Of a stretch of DNA of 64,000 bases, positions 13,841-26,964 are shown piece after piece. The stretch is from assembly GCA_029959085.1 (NCBI GenBank), contig JARWIR010000002.1:39676233-39740232 (forward strand), read 5' to 3'. Numbering within the stretch: the first letter of the stretch is position 1; each line of letters begins with the position of its first letter. The position numbers were made by a program, and so were the translations under genes. This DNA comes from Nemophila menziesii (taxonomy: Eukaryota; Streptophyta; Magnoliopsida; Boraginales; Hydrophyllaceae). Below the pieces are notes generated by a model. That model was not told the DNA's origin. It saw only the letters and a list, made by a program, of their open reading frames with translations, and searched no databases.

Positions 13841-14634
13841 CGCTAGCAACATTGCTAATGTTTATCAAATTTTTATCGAGATATTGCCTCCCAGTTGTCC
13901 TAACTTAGTATCTAGTTTCGAGAAACCTCAGACACGATATATTTTGATCTCAGATCGATTTATCAAAGAGATATGTCGACAAGAGCAGAATGAAAATCAG
14001 ATCATACCCATGCTCGTGAGAAAACACAAGGTACCCTAATTGAAATGAGTGGTTATCCTTGAAATTCGGGTCTTTGGGGATAGGAATAAACATGCTCATC
14101 GATCAATCTCGGTAGATAGGGGTAGCAGGATTGAACCTTTCAAATGCATATACGATACTTGACTTGTTTTCCCCTATCATGATCAGGATCAAAGAGTAAT
14201 CGTACTTCATCATCGTACTCTTTTGATGCCCTGTACTTGGCTATAATGCATACCTGGGTTGGACTACGCTCGGATTGTTTCTTTTCTCGTCTTTGAGCCA
14301 CAAAGGATTGCTAATCAGTGTGCATGACCGCCTTTTAAGCTCGTAGTGGCTCTGAGTGACCAAGTCGTTGTCATCCTGAAACTTGTTATTAGTCTCCCGA
14401 GTTCGATTTTCCAAGCCTCTAGACTCATCCTTCTTAGTTGGAAGACTCCTTAACATGGTATATTCTTTTATCCTACTCGAGGAGAGACGGTCCAGCTCCG
14501 CGTGCCTTCCCAAATAAGACAAAAGTATTTCCCATACATGGGAAACCTAGCAAAAAAACCGCGAGAGCATCAAGGAATGTACAACCAAACATAAAGATAA
14601 AAAGATAAAAAATTACATATTGAGGTAATAAAAT
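13841..14634. other. B spacer, unit 2 (L-type only)
   Basis: This 794-bp sequence lies between the two A blocks and is absent from S units. It is less AT-rich than the surrounding repeat. On the minus strand 14241-14522 is open for 93 codons, and the same frame is open in unit 4. A second, hydrophobic minus-strand frame overlaps it at 14473-14667. I recognise neither. The origin of the spacer is unknown; it may be a fragment of another repeat or of a host gene. Confidence 0.75.
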
Positions 14635-15416
14635 ACGCAATAGATATACGGCTTGGGAAACATCCAATGACTAGGTAATGTTGATAGGGATATTAGGGGG
14701 AATACACTTGCTTCGCAGTCCCTAAAGGGGGGAAATACTGAAGAAGGGGATGTATTACCTAGTGAAGAAGCGTAAGAAGGAAATCTTGCTGAACATCTAC
14801 CCTTTTCCCCTTTATTTTCTTAATACGTCCTCTGAGTGGATTGATAAATATGAAGAATGCCCAATCATTCTTTTTCTAATAAAAATAGCCTGGTGAAGAT
14901 AGAAAGAGACACAATGAGAGTAAAAATGGTACTTCCATGATATTAATAGATGGTAAAGAAATGCTTAAACTTCCAAGGTAGTGAATGATAAACCTTTCAT
15001 TGATGAATAAGTTCTTTGAAGATAATGAAACAATAATAATGGCGAAAGAACAAAAAAATTGTTGCCACATATATGGTACAAACAAAAAAATCTTCAATGG
15101 TATAAAAAATTATGTTCGAAGCGCGAAGGGTTCTCTAGCACTATCAGCTTACAATGCCTATCGATCTCTATTCATACCTTATGAGAAGGTATTTATCTGA
15201 AAAATCAAAAATCTCCCAAATTCACTCGAAGGAAAAACTTTCATGTTGGAATATCAATAAGTTACTTAAAATATAGGTTTCTATGGTGGGTTTTCATGAA
15301 GTCACTCAAAAGAGAATCTTTTATGTTGTCATATCAAGAAGTTACTCAAACGCTCGACCCCTGATTCGGAAACATCAAAAAGGTATCCAAAGGACAAAAT
15401 ATTGCATTGGAATATC
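14635..15416. repeat. A' block, second copy, unit 2
   Basis: Direct repeat of 13059-13840, equal in length (782 bp). Downstream of it the unit continues collinearly with the S-type units. Confidence 0.85.
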
Positions 15417-16173
15417 AAGAAGCTACTTGAAAAAGCGCGACTTTTACATTGGCACATTATCTGCATACTTGAAAGATCGGTTCCCATGTCAGCTGTTTAT
15501 AAAAAAGGTAAATGAAATTTGTAGATAATACTCGGGGAAATAACACGATTGCACAAATTCAAGACTGCTATTTAATAGACATAGTAAAGTGTTGGTAGTA
15601 ATTGGGAGAATTAAAGCTATGGTCGAATGTAAGATTAAAGCAAAATATCTCTACCCCCAAATAAGGATAGTAAAAAACTGAATAAAGAGTTTACATGATA
15701 TGGACGATTAAATGGCTATGTGCATATTTAGTCGGTGAGAAATCTATACGAGCCAACATAAACCTTTTTGCGCACTCATAATATTTATAAATACCTCGTG
15801 CACATCTCCCGAATAGGGTTCATTCTACTCATTATTCAATTCATTGTTCATAACAAAAATTTGAACCTCTATAACTCTCTCAGATTGTAAGAATATGCTC
15901 GGACATAATAATGACTTGTGTGTCGGAGTGCCACTGAAAGAAAAAATTCTTTTGGTACTCAATTGGTGTCTTGTTTAAAGCATATTCAGCCATGAGATGA
16001 GACAAAACATCAGCAGTACGAAGATATTTCAGATAAACCCAATTTTATTTTAACAGTTTCGTCCTCCTCATCTTTTCTATAACCACTAAATTATGATTAA
16101 TTGCTCAATCAGTTATATATATAGGTGGATCTTTTGTAATTATTAACAAACGTTTGATTAATTTTTGTTGATT

Positions 16174-19100
16174 TTGCTAAAAAAAATTTAAGGACCCAAA
16201 AGCTAAGGGGTGTTATTTTTTGGAAGTAATTAAAAAAATTATATGTTGTTTATTAATGAATTTTGAAAAATGTTATATTTGTGAAAACTTTATATATTTA
16301 ATTAAATTTATTATATGCAATTAAAGTTCTTATATGTTTGTCTTTCATTTTTAATTCAAATTTCTTTAATTATTTTCATTTTTAATTCATTAGACTTCTA
16401 TTTTTATAAAAAATATACTAGAGTTGGATTATTGGTGATAGTGATTATAAATCAAGGAGACAATTTAATGAATATGATATAATCGATTTTAATGATAGAA
16501 ATTCATTGTGTTAGTGATAAAAATTTAAAATTTATTTAATATAATTTTGCATCTTACTTTTTTCCATTATAACCTATTAACATAATTTTAATTATTCATT
16601 TCTGTTTATCTTATACTAGTTCCCTTGAGAAAAGACGATAACGTGAACTAAATATTCTTGAAGCATGTCAAGTCACCAAATATATTAATGTACATCAAAA
16701 GTTAAAGTATACCCTTATTAGCTATAACTTTATTAGTATGTATGTGTTAAATTAAAGCTGATAATACATGACTCTTTTACCAAATATATCTAATATTAAA
16801 AGATTAAAAAAACTAAATAACAACTTAGTTTCTAATATTAAAATGTATATATATTTTTATTATAGAATTTGAGAGTCATTTAACGATAAATTACATTGGA
16901 ATTACATTGGAGTGTCATTTGACTTGATAAGACTCATGAGAACTATAAAGTATTCTAGATTCTCCTAACAACCACTAGAAAAACTATTGACCTTTACGCA
17001 TCTATTGTATTTTATAAAAACTTATGAATATCAAAAGAAAACTCTTACGTTCAATGGAGGTGGTTGTTGAGCATTGTAGCAGGGTATAGTATACTTGGGC
17101 TCCCCTTAGCTCCTCAGACCATGTGTATGGGAAATATCTCCAATAAGGCGTCTTCAAGGAGGATTACTCCACACGCTCGTTTTCACCAGCTAAGAAGAGA
17201 AATAATGAGGGAGTTACATGAGCTTGCCCTTTTAGGGGCTCAGGTTTGGTGGTGGTCAGATTGATCCCCATAGAAAAGGATGGGTTGGTCTTGTTTATAA
17301 CATCTACAAACTAAACCAATATTAATGTCCTACTAAATTAAATACTAACAACATTAACCACTCCAAAATCATGACAAAACTAATAATGCCCAACGCAATA
17401 ACCGGCAAAAAATATGTTAATGAAAGTAACCAATTCAAAATATATTCACCAAGAGTTTGACCATCTTGGAACGTACATAATATTTACACTCTCCTATAAT
17501 TCCTAAAATCAAGGTACCCAACACAACATACTCCACCCTTACACAACAAATTTTTCAAAATTATATATCTTTAACTGTGTATTTAAATTTGTAAAGATGT
17601 AAATGCACAGATCACATACCCTCCTAAAGATTAGAAACTAGTGCAAATATCCCCTCTTCTACCCCTATTTAATTTTCCTTCTAGGGTAAGTATTAATATG
17701 CTTATTTGATATACCAATTGAAGTATCTCTCACTACCTGTATAGTTTCCTTCTATCTTGTTCGATTAGTATAAAATAAACTAGTATATAAATCCTTGAAA
17801 TTATTATTATAATTAATTAAGCTATAGATTACTATAGTATTACAAAAATTACAATATAAATCATTATATTATGCAAAAAGTACACCATAAAATAAAAATT
17901 AACTATATTTTAATATATAAAAAAATCATACAAATATATTAAATATAACTATAGGCTTATAAATATTATAATATCTTTTTAAAAAGTAAAAATTTTCTTT
18001 TAAAGTAAATGGAGTTATAGCCCTAACTATTAATGGTTGCGGGACTAAAACCAACCTGGATCGCCATATATTTAATTTATTTGTGTCCTTATATATAATC
18101 ATTTTCATATTTTTTTACTGACAATCTATATTATAGTTTACATATAATATTCATTCGACAAGATAACACCCAAAACAAGAAAAATGTGTACGCTGTTTTA
18201 AAGTATATAATCCTTTATGTATACCTAGTATTATAAAAGAAAATTAAATAAGAAATCAACATTCTCATTTGACCATATAAAATTCAAAATAATAATTTCA
18301 CAACCAATAATTTGAAAAAAATAAACTATCAATATTTTGTTACCATCCTTAGCTTGAACAATATTTTACCATGAAAGTATGAAAAATCTAAAATATACAT
18401 TATCAGTTTTTTTTACTCAAGATAGTCTACATGGCAAATACATTAAATGAATAAATATGTACATGGAAATGTGTTAAAAATTAATTTTTTAAATTTTTCC
18501 TTTCACAAGAATCAATTTGATGGTATTTGAATAAAATAAAATATAAAGTAAAACATTATAAAATAACACAACTTGTATACAAAAATAGAATTTTTTTGTC
18601 CAAGAAACTATGTTTTTACACGAATAGATCTCAAATTTCTACAACTATATTAATGATCATTGAAATTCATTTTTGTTCCTATCAGGTCTTGGTTGTTAAT
18701 TATCATATGTTGGTTGATAATTTTGACGTGAAAAATACATTAGAGGATCAAATCAATAAAGGGGGATAATTCAGAGATTGGTTTGGAACTGAAAAAAAAA
18801 AATCAAACTTATAAGTGAATCTTACCTGAAATGGTATGGTCATCGATCAATTACAAGCAAATAGAGAATTATAGTTGGCCCTGAGTTCATAAATTTTACT
18901 CATACTAGTTAAGAAGATATCCGATGAAAGAAGAAGATTCATAAAGTAAAAAAATGTGAAAAAAGATCTTTGAAATATATTTTGAGATAACATGGAGAAG
19001 AGGCGGCGAAGACTTCGCCGAAGTAGAGTTTTGTGGAAGAGATAGAAGATTAAGTATAGATATATATGTCAAGGCCTTTGGGCCTTATTGATTATATTTT

Positions 19101-22100
19101 TAATTTTATGTTTTGTATTCTTTGGGCTTTATGAAAAACATACTATTTTTTTGGTTATGATATGGACTCAAGTTGTACATAATGTAAAGTCCAGTATCTT
19201 GTTAATTGATTGTTTGAAACAAAATGAAAAAAAAAACTCACTGTATCAAATAAAGGCGGAAAAAGTAGAAATTTGGGATTTACTCAAAGATTATGTAAAA
19301 ATTGACCTATTTAACTAAATGTCTTTATTTAAAGGAAAATTCTTCCATCCAATATTGGATGATCCTACACCAATGATATTAATGGCTGTGATAGGAATAT
19401 TGGACCATCCAATATTGGATGGAAGTATTACCCTTATTCAAAATCTAGACTCAGGCCACACGGTCTATTAATTTTATAATATTTTTTTTAAATTACATGA
19501 TAAAATATAAAAAATATAATTAAAAATTCATAATATCGTCCCATTTAATTTTTCTTACGTGTTTTATAGATGTAAAGTTCTTCTTTGAGGGTAAATATTT
19601 CTTAGTGATTGAATTTGACGAAGAAGAAAAGTTAATGATTTGTAAATATGAGATGTATAAAGGAAAACAATCATTAATACATATTTTCAAGCCTTACATG
19701 CTACAACTTCCACTTGTCTATGGATGATATGAATAAATGCTTTAGTTAGATGCAAAAAAAAAAACCATATTAGTTTTCATTAAGAATCTCATGGGATAGG
19801 ATAAAAAATATAATGGTCTCCCAATAAGATTGATATAACAAAAAAAATCTATATACACACAATCCATATGCGTTTAACTAATATAGTAAAAACCACAATA
19901 TAGACATACATGTAATGCACATTGAATTCACTAATACGATTTATAGTCACGTTCTTCTTATAAAATATGGAACTCTAGATAATGATGTTTTATTTAAAAT
20001 AAGTACTTTCTCATTTATTTTAGGGATTTATTTTAAAATTTGCATTTATATCTGAATTTCAATCTAGAAAATCTTTGTTGTCCTCAATATCCGTGGGACC
20101 ACACACAAAAGACCGAGTACGGACAAAATAATCCACTACCTTGATTTTTCAATCAACCACGTTGCAGATTCTAGCCAAAACAAATTATCCCATACCTTTT
20201 TTGACATAAAAATTTGAATCTTGATTCAATGATGGACTTGACTACTTGAGTACTGTCAAAAGATGGCCCCAAAACTTCAAAATATTTGTGTTTATAGACA
20301 TAATTTAATTTTACACAAAATATTGGTCAATGTAAACTAACTAAATGACATGCATGTCTCCATGACAATGTTTTTCCCCTCCCTTGATAATTCCTAATAA
20401 ACATAATTGTATTTTTTTCGGTGTTGTTCATTCCATAACAGTTTCTCATTCATCTTTTCTATCCTAAAAATTTTGTCAAAATAAATTGTCTTTCACAATA
20501 TTTTTGTCCATGTTTATAGGCTTTAACTTGACCATGTCTAATTTTCTAACACAAATCCAACTTGGGCTTATATTAATTTGTAGTAAATTTCCTCCTTTAG
20601 TTCAAAATTATCATCATTAGGGTTAACTGCTTTTTACACATTATTCGAGATCCTTAGGAAGATCAAATGTTATTTATTGTCCTATGATGTAGTGAAACTC
20701 TCTATGCTTCTTTTTTATTTTTCTTGTACATGTATTTAAGGTCCAATTTACGGATTAATATATTGAATGTCAACAAATTTAGAATGGTGTGAAAGGACTG
20801 AATGATTCATGGGAGATTCAGATATATCTCTGTCTTCCTAGGTGTGATAATAAATCAATCATTCAATAGATGAAAATTCTCAAGTGTACTAGTAATCACA
20901 ATTGATATAATAGAGAAGTAAGTTCTTCTTCACATGAATTTAAAAGTTAATAAGTAATTTTAGCATTCAATTAGTGATTCGTTGGGAATAACTTAGTAAA
21001 ACTACATCTTTTTGTTTTGTTTTCGGATGTAAGAACTATTAAGATTGAATTTAATATAATTAACTAATACATAAACTAATGATATTGTAGTGAGAAGGTG
21101 TACCTCAAGACACTTTTGATCCCCACAATATATGACAAGGATTTAATTACGTTTAAAGGCAAAACGAGATGTTATTGCTAAACAGAATTCTAAATTAACC
21201 TTACGTTCCACGTGGATAAATAAGGGGTTTCTATCTAATCCTAATAATATCTTCTGAGTGATCTTACATAAATATTTATTGCCTAAAGTTTTAACTATAT
21301 TTGATTACCTAGTTAGTTTAGATCTTTCGAGTATTCTACTTTAAAGGTGTAATTATACTAGTTCCACTACCAAATCCCCCTCATGTGTATAATTGTATAA
21401 CTATCAAACACTAAATATGTGGTCTTCATACAAGAATTTAAGAATAAGTGTAAGGGTAATCACAAAAACATCAATCAACTTTTATTTAAATAAAAAAATC
21501 CAAATGCAAACAATTAATCTCTAATTGATTATCAAGGTTCATACCCAAGTATATCAAGCTACAATATAGTTTAGTTTATAATGGAGGAAAAGAAAACAAA
21601 ATTAAAAGGAAACTTATATAAAGGAAAATAACAATAGTTAAGGATATAAAGTTTTGTAATGGATCTTCCTTACTTCTTGCCATTTCTCACGATATTACTA
21701 GCTCTCCAATATGATAACTGGTAGGTTTAGATGCAAAAAACTATTATAGATAACCCCAGAATACCGTGTCATATGTTGGGTTCCTTAAGCGAGTAAAAAA
21801 TTGCCTAGTGGACTCTTTATAAATCTAAACAAATTTGGGTTAACAGAAAAAAACACATATAACTTCTCCATATCAACTACAAATTACTCTTGATTTCTTC
21901 TCACGTGCTCTAAAATCCAAGATATACCTTGAGGAAAGGTTTTATTGTAAGAAACATCACGAATTTTTACATAGTATCGGGACAAGATACATTTTGGGCA
22001 TAAAAAGGAACTCTAGTACAATTTTTGCATGAAATAGGGGCCTATCGTGAAAATACGCAATAGATATGCGGCTAGGGAAATATCCAATGACTAGGTAATG

Positions 22101-23562
22101 TCGATAGGGCTATTAGGGGGAATAGAGTTGCTTCGCAGTCCCTAAAAAGGGGGAAATACTGAAGAAGGGGATGTATTACCTAGAGAAGAAGCGTAAGAAG
22201 AAGATCTTGCTGAACATCTACCCTTTTCCCCTTTATTTTCTTAATACGTCCTCCGAGTGGAATGATAAATATGAAGAATGCCCAATCATTCTTTTTCTTA
22301 TAAAAATATCCTGGTGAAGATTGAAAGAGACACAATGAAAGTAAAAATGGTACTTCCATGATATTAATAGATGGTAAAGAAATGCTTAGACTTTCAAGGT
22401 AGTGAATGATAAACCTTTCATTGATGACTAAGTTCTTTGAAGATAATGAAACAATAAAAATGGCGAAAGAACAAAAAAATTGTTGCAACATTCATGGTAC
22501 AAACAAAAAAATGTTCAATGGTATAAAAAATTATGTTCGAAGCGCGAAGGGTTCTCTAGCACTATCAGCTTACAATGCCCATCGATCTCTATTCATACCT
22601 TATGAGAAGGTACTTATCTGAGAAATCAAACATCTCCCAAATTCAATCGAAGGAAAAACTTTCATGTTGGAATATCAATAAGTTACTTAAAATATAGGTT
22701 TCTATGGTGGGTTTTCATGAAGTCACTCAAAAGAGAATCTTTTATGTTGTCATATCAAGAATTTACTCAAACACTCGAACCCCTGATTCAGAAACATCAA
22801 AAAGGTATCCAAAAGACCAAATATCACATTGGAATATCAAGAAGCTACTTGAAAAAGCGCGACTTTTGCATTGTCACATTATCTGCATACTTGAAAGATC
22901 GGTTCCCATGTCAGCTGTTTATAAAAAAGGTAAATGAAATTTGTAGATAATACTCGGGGGAAATAACACGATTTCACAAATTCAAGACTGCTATTTAATA
23001 GACATAGTAAAGTGTTGGTAGTAATTGGGAGAATTAAAGCTATGGTCGAATGTAAGATTAAAGCAAAAGATCTCTACCCCCATATGAGGATAGTAAAAAA
23101 CTGAATAAAGAGTTTACATGATATGGACGATTAAATGGGTATTCGCATAAAACTTTTTACGAACTCATAATATTTATAAATAACTCGTGCACATCTCCAG
23201 AATAGGGTACATTCTACTCATTATTCAATTCATTGTTCATAACAAAAATTTGAACCTCTATAACTCTCTCAGATTGTAAGAATATGCTCGGACATAATAT
23301 TGACTTGAGTGTCGAAGTGCCACTGAAAGAAAAATTTCTTTTGGTACTCAATTGGTGTCTTGTTTAAAGCATATTCAGCCATGAGATGAGACAAAACATC
23401 AGCAGTACGAAGATATTTCAGATAAACCCAATTTTATTTTGACAGTTTCGTCCTCCTCATCTTTTCTATAACCACTAAATTCTGATTAATTTGTCAATCA
23501 GTTATATATATTGGTGGATCTTTTGTAATTATTAACAAGCGTTTGATTAATTTTTGTTGATT
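16174..23562. repeat. Macrosatellite unit 3 (S type, carries a MITE)
   Basis: Third direct copy, 7389 bp. Marker spacing is 7388, which is 109 bp more than unit 1. That equals the 100-bp MITE at 19334-19433 plus its 9-bp target duplication, so the underlying unit is the same length as unit 1. It has S-type diagnostic bases throughout, a single A block and no B spacer. The open frame in the block near 17064 has lost 3 bp relative to the other copies, in frame. No recognisable gene is present. Confidence 0.9.
19334..19433. mobile_element. 100-bp MITE (probably Mutator-like) in unit 3
   Basis: The element has terminal inverted repeats of about 31 bp with a few mismatches: GGAAAATTCTTCCATCC at one end, and GGATGGAAGTATTACCC at the other, whose complement is GGGTAATACTTCCATCC. 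Each end contains the palindrome CCAATATTGG. It is flanked by 9-bp duplications, TTATTTAAA (19325-19333) and TTATTCAAA (19434-19442), one mismatch apart. Unit 1 has the empty site with a single TTATTTAAA followed directly by ATCTAG. A 9-bp duplication fits the Mutator superfamily, whose targets are usually 8-11 bp. The element has no coding capacity. Confidence 0.88.
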
Positions 23563-23740
23563 TTGCTAAAAAAAGTTAAGGACCCAAAAGCTAAGGGGTG
23601 TTATTTTTTGGAAGTAATTAAAAATAATTATATGTTGTTTATTAATGAATTTTGAAAAATGTTATATTTGTGAAAACTTTATATATTTAATTAAATTTAT
23701 TATATGCAATTAAAGTTCTTATATGTTTGTCTTTCATTTT

Positions 23741-23790
23741 TAATTCAAATTTCTTTAATTATTTTTAATTCAAATTTCTTTAATTATTTT
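23741..23790. repeat. 25-bp tandem duplication, unit 4
   Basis: Two head-to-tail copies of a 25-bp segment starting TAATTCAAATTTC. The other units have one copy at this position. Confidence 0.85.
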
Positions 23791-25732
23791 CATTTTTAAT
23801 TCATTAGACTTCTATTTTTACAAAAAATATACTAGAGTTGGATTATTGGTAATAGTGATTATAAATCAAGGAGACAATTTAATGAATATGATATAATCGT
23901 TTTTAATGATAGAAATTCATTGTGTTAGTGATAGAAATTTAAAATTTATGTAATATAATTTTGCATCTTACTTTTTTCCATTATAACCTATTAACATAAT
24001 TTTAATTATTCATTTCTGTTTATCTTATACTAGTTCCCTTGAGAAAAGACGATAACGTGAACTAAATATTCTTGAAGCATGTCAAGTCACCAAATATATT
24101 AATGTACATTAAAAGTTAAAGTATACCCTTATTAGCTATAACTTTATTAGTATGTATGTGTTAAATTAAAGCTGATAATACATGACTCTTTTACCAAATA
24201 TATCTAATATTAAAAGATTAAAAAAACTAAATAACAACTTAGTTTCTAATATTAAAATGTATATATATTTTTTTATTATTGAATTTGAGAGTCATTTAAC
24301 GATATATTACATTGGAGTGTCATTTGACTTGATAAGACTCATGAGAACTATAAATTATTCTAGATTCTCCTAACAACCACTAGAAAAACTATTGACCTTT
24401 ATGCATCTATTGTATTTTATAAAAACTTATGAATATCAAAAGAAAACTCTTACGTTCAGTGGAGGTGGCTGTTGAGCATTGTAGCAGGTGGGTATAGTAT
24501 AGTTGGGCTCCCCTTAGCTCCTCAGACCATGTGTATGGGAAATATCTCCAATAAGGCGTCTTCAAGGAGGATTACTCCACACGCTTGTTTTCACCAGCTA
24601 AGAAGAGAAATAATGAGGGAGTTACATGAGCTTGCCCTTTTAGGTGCTCAGGTTTGGTGGTGGTCAGATTGATCCCCATAGAAAAGGATGAGTTGGTCTT
24701 GTTTATAACATCTACAAACTAAAGCAATATTAATGTCCTACTCAATTAAATACTAACAACATTAACCACTCCAAAATCCTGACAAAACTAATAATGCCCA
24801 ACGCAATAACCGGCAAAAAATATGTTAATGAAAGTAACCAATTCAAAATATATTCACCAAGAGTTTGACCATCTTGGAACGTACATAATATTTACACTCT
24901 CCTAGAATTCCTAAAATCAAGGTACCCAACACAACATACTCCACCCTTACACAACAAATTTTTCAAAATTATATATCTTTAACTGTGTAGTTAAATTTGT
25001 AAAGATGTAAATGCACATATCACATACCCTCCTAAAGATTAGAAACTAGTGCAACTATCCCCTCTTCCACCCCTACTTAATTTTCCTTCTAGGGTGAGTA
25101 TCAATATGCTTATTTGATATACCAATTGAAGTATCTCTCACTACATGTATAGTTTCCTTCTATCTTGTTCGATTAGTATAAAATAAACTAGTATATAAAT
25201 CCTTGAAATTTTTATTATAATTAATTAAGCTATAGATTACTATAGTATTACAAAAATTACAATATAAATCATTAAATTATGCAAAAAGTACACCATACAA
25301 TAAAAATTAACTATATTTTAATATATAAAAAAATCATACAAATATATTAAATATAACTATAGGATTATAAATATTATAATATCTTTTTAAAAAGTAAAAA
25401 TTTTCTTTTAAAGTAAATGGAGTTATAGCCCTAACTATTAATGGTTGTGGGACTAGAACCAACCTGGATCGCCATATATGTAATTTATTTGTGTCCTTAT
25501 ATATAATAATTTTCATATTTTTTTACTGACAATCTATATTGTAGTTTACATATAATATTCATTCGACAAGATAACACCCAAAACAAGAAAAATGTTATAC
25601 GCTGTTTTAAAGTATATAATCCTTTATGTATACCTAGTATTATAAAAGAAAATTAAATAAGAAATCAACATTCTCATTTGACCATATGAAAATTCAAAAT
25701 AATAATTTCACAACCAATAATTTGTAAAAAAT

Positions 25733-25737
25733 AAACT
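25733..25737. other. Deletion junction with AAACT microhomology, unit 4
   Basis: Sequence homologous to unit 2 up to 9440 is joined directly to sequence homologous to unit 2 from 11266. Both parental sites contain AAACT, and only one copy remains. The missing segment is 1830 bp and includes the promoter-like and exon-like blocks. This is typical of end joining or replication slippage. Confidence 0.85.
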
Positions 25738-26964
25738 TCAAAATATTTGTGTTTATAGACATAATTTAATTTTACACAGAATATTGTTCAATGTAAACTA
25801 ACTAAATGACATGCATGTCTCCATGACAATGTTTTTCCCCTCCCTTGATAATTCCTCATAAACATAATTGTATTTTTTTCGGTGTTGTTCATTCCATAAC
25901 AGTTTCTCATTCATCTTTTCTATCCTAAAAATTTGGTCAAAATAAATTGTCTTTCACAATATTTTTGTCCATGCTTATAGGCTTTAACTTGACGATGTCT
26001 AATTTTTTAACACAAATCCAACTTGGGCTTATATTAATTTGTAGTAAATTTCCTCCTTTAGTTCAAAATTATCATCATTAGGGTTAACTGCTTTTTACAC
26101 ATTATTCGAGATCCTTAGGAAGATTAAATGTTATTTATTGTCTTATGATGTTAGTGAAACTCTCTATGCCTCTTTTTGATTTTTCTTGTACATGTATTTA
26201 AGGTCCAATTTACGGATTAATATATTGAATGTCAACAAATTTATAATGGTGTGAAAGGACTGAATAATTCATGGGAGATTCAGATATATCGCTGTCTTCC
26301 GAGGTGTGATAATAAATCAATCATTCAATAGATGAAAATTCTCAAGTGTACTAGTAATCACAATTGATATAATAGAGAAGTAAGTTCTTCTTCACATGAA
26401 TTTAAAAGTTAATAAGTAATTTTAGGTTTCAATTAGTGATTCGTTGGGAATAACTTAGTAAAACTACATTTTTTTTGTTTTGTTTTCGGATTTAAGAACT
26501 ATTAAGATTGAATTTAATATAATTAACTAATACATTAAACTAATGATATCGTAGTGAGCAGGTGTACCTCAAGACACTTTTGATCCCCACAATATATGAA
26601 AAGGATTTAATTAAGTTTAAGGGAAAAACGAGATGTTATTGCTAAACAGAATTCTAAATTAACCTTACGTTCCACGTGGATAAATAAGGGGTTTCTATCT
26701 AATCCTAATAATATCTTCTGAGTGATCTTACATAAATATTTAGTGCCTAAAGTTTTAACTATATTTGATTACCTAGTTAGTTTAGATCTTTCGAGTATTC
26801 TACTTTAAAAGGTGTAATTATACTAGTTCCACTACCAAATCCCCCTCATGTGTATAATTATATAACTATCAAACACTAAATATGTGGTCTTCATACAAGA
26901 ATTTAAGAATAAGTGTAAGGGTAATCACAAAAACATCAATCAACTTTTATTTACATAAGAAAAT

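Larger units (their letters stand above)
7280..16173. repeat. Macrosatellite unit 2 (L type)
   Basis: Second direct copy, 8894 bp by marker spacing, collinear with unit 1 apart from scattered substitutions and small indels until about 13050. There it carries the extra A-B-A' structure that explains most of its additional 1.6 kb. It also has a short stretch near 15715-15772 (ATATTTAGTCGGTGAG and flanks) that differs from the shorter S-type equivalent near 6853. Its diagnostic bases match unit 4: CTTTATGCATC near 8105, CACATATC near 8719, GGTTGTGGG near 9148 and ATAATAAT near 9208. No recognisable gene is present. Confidence 0.9.
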
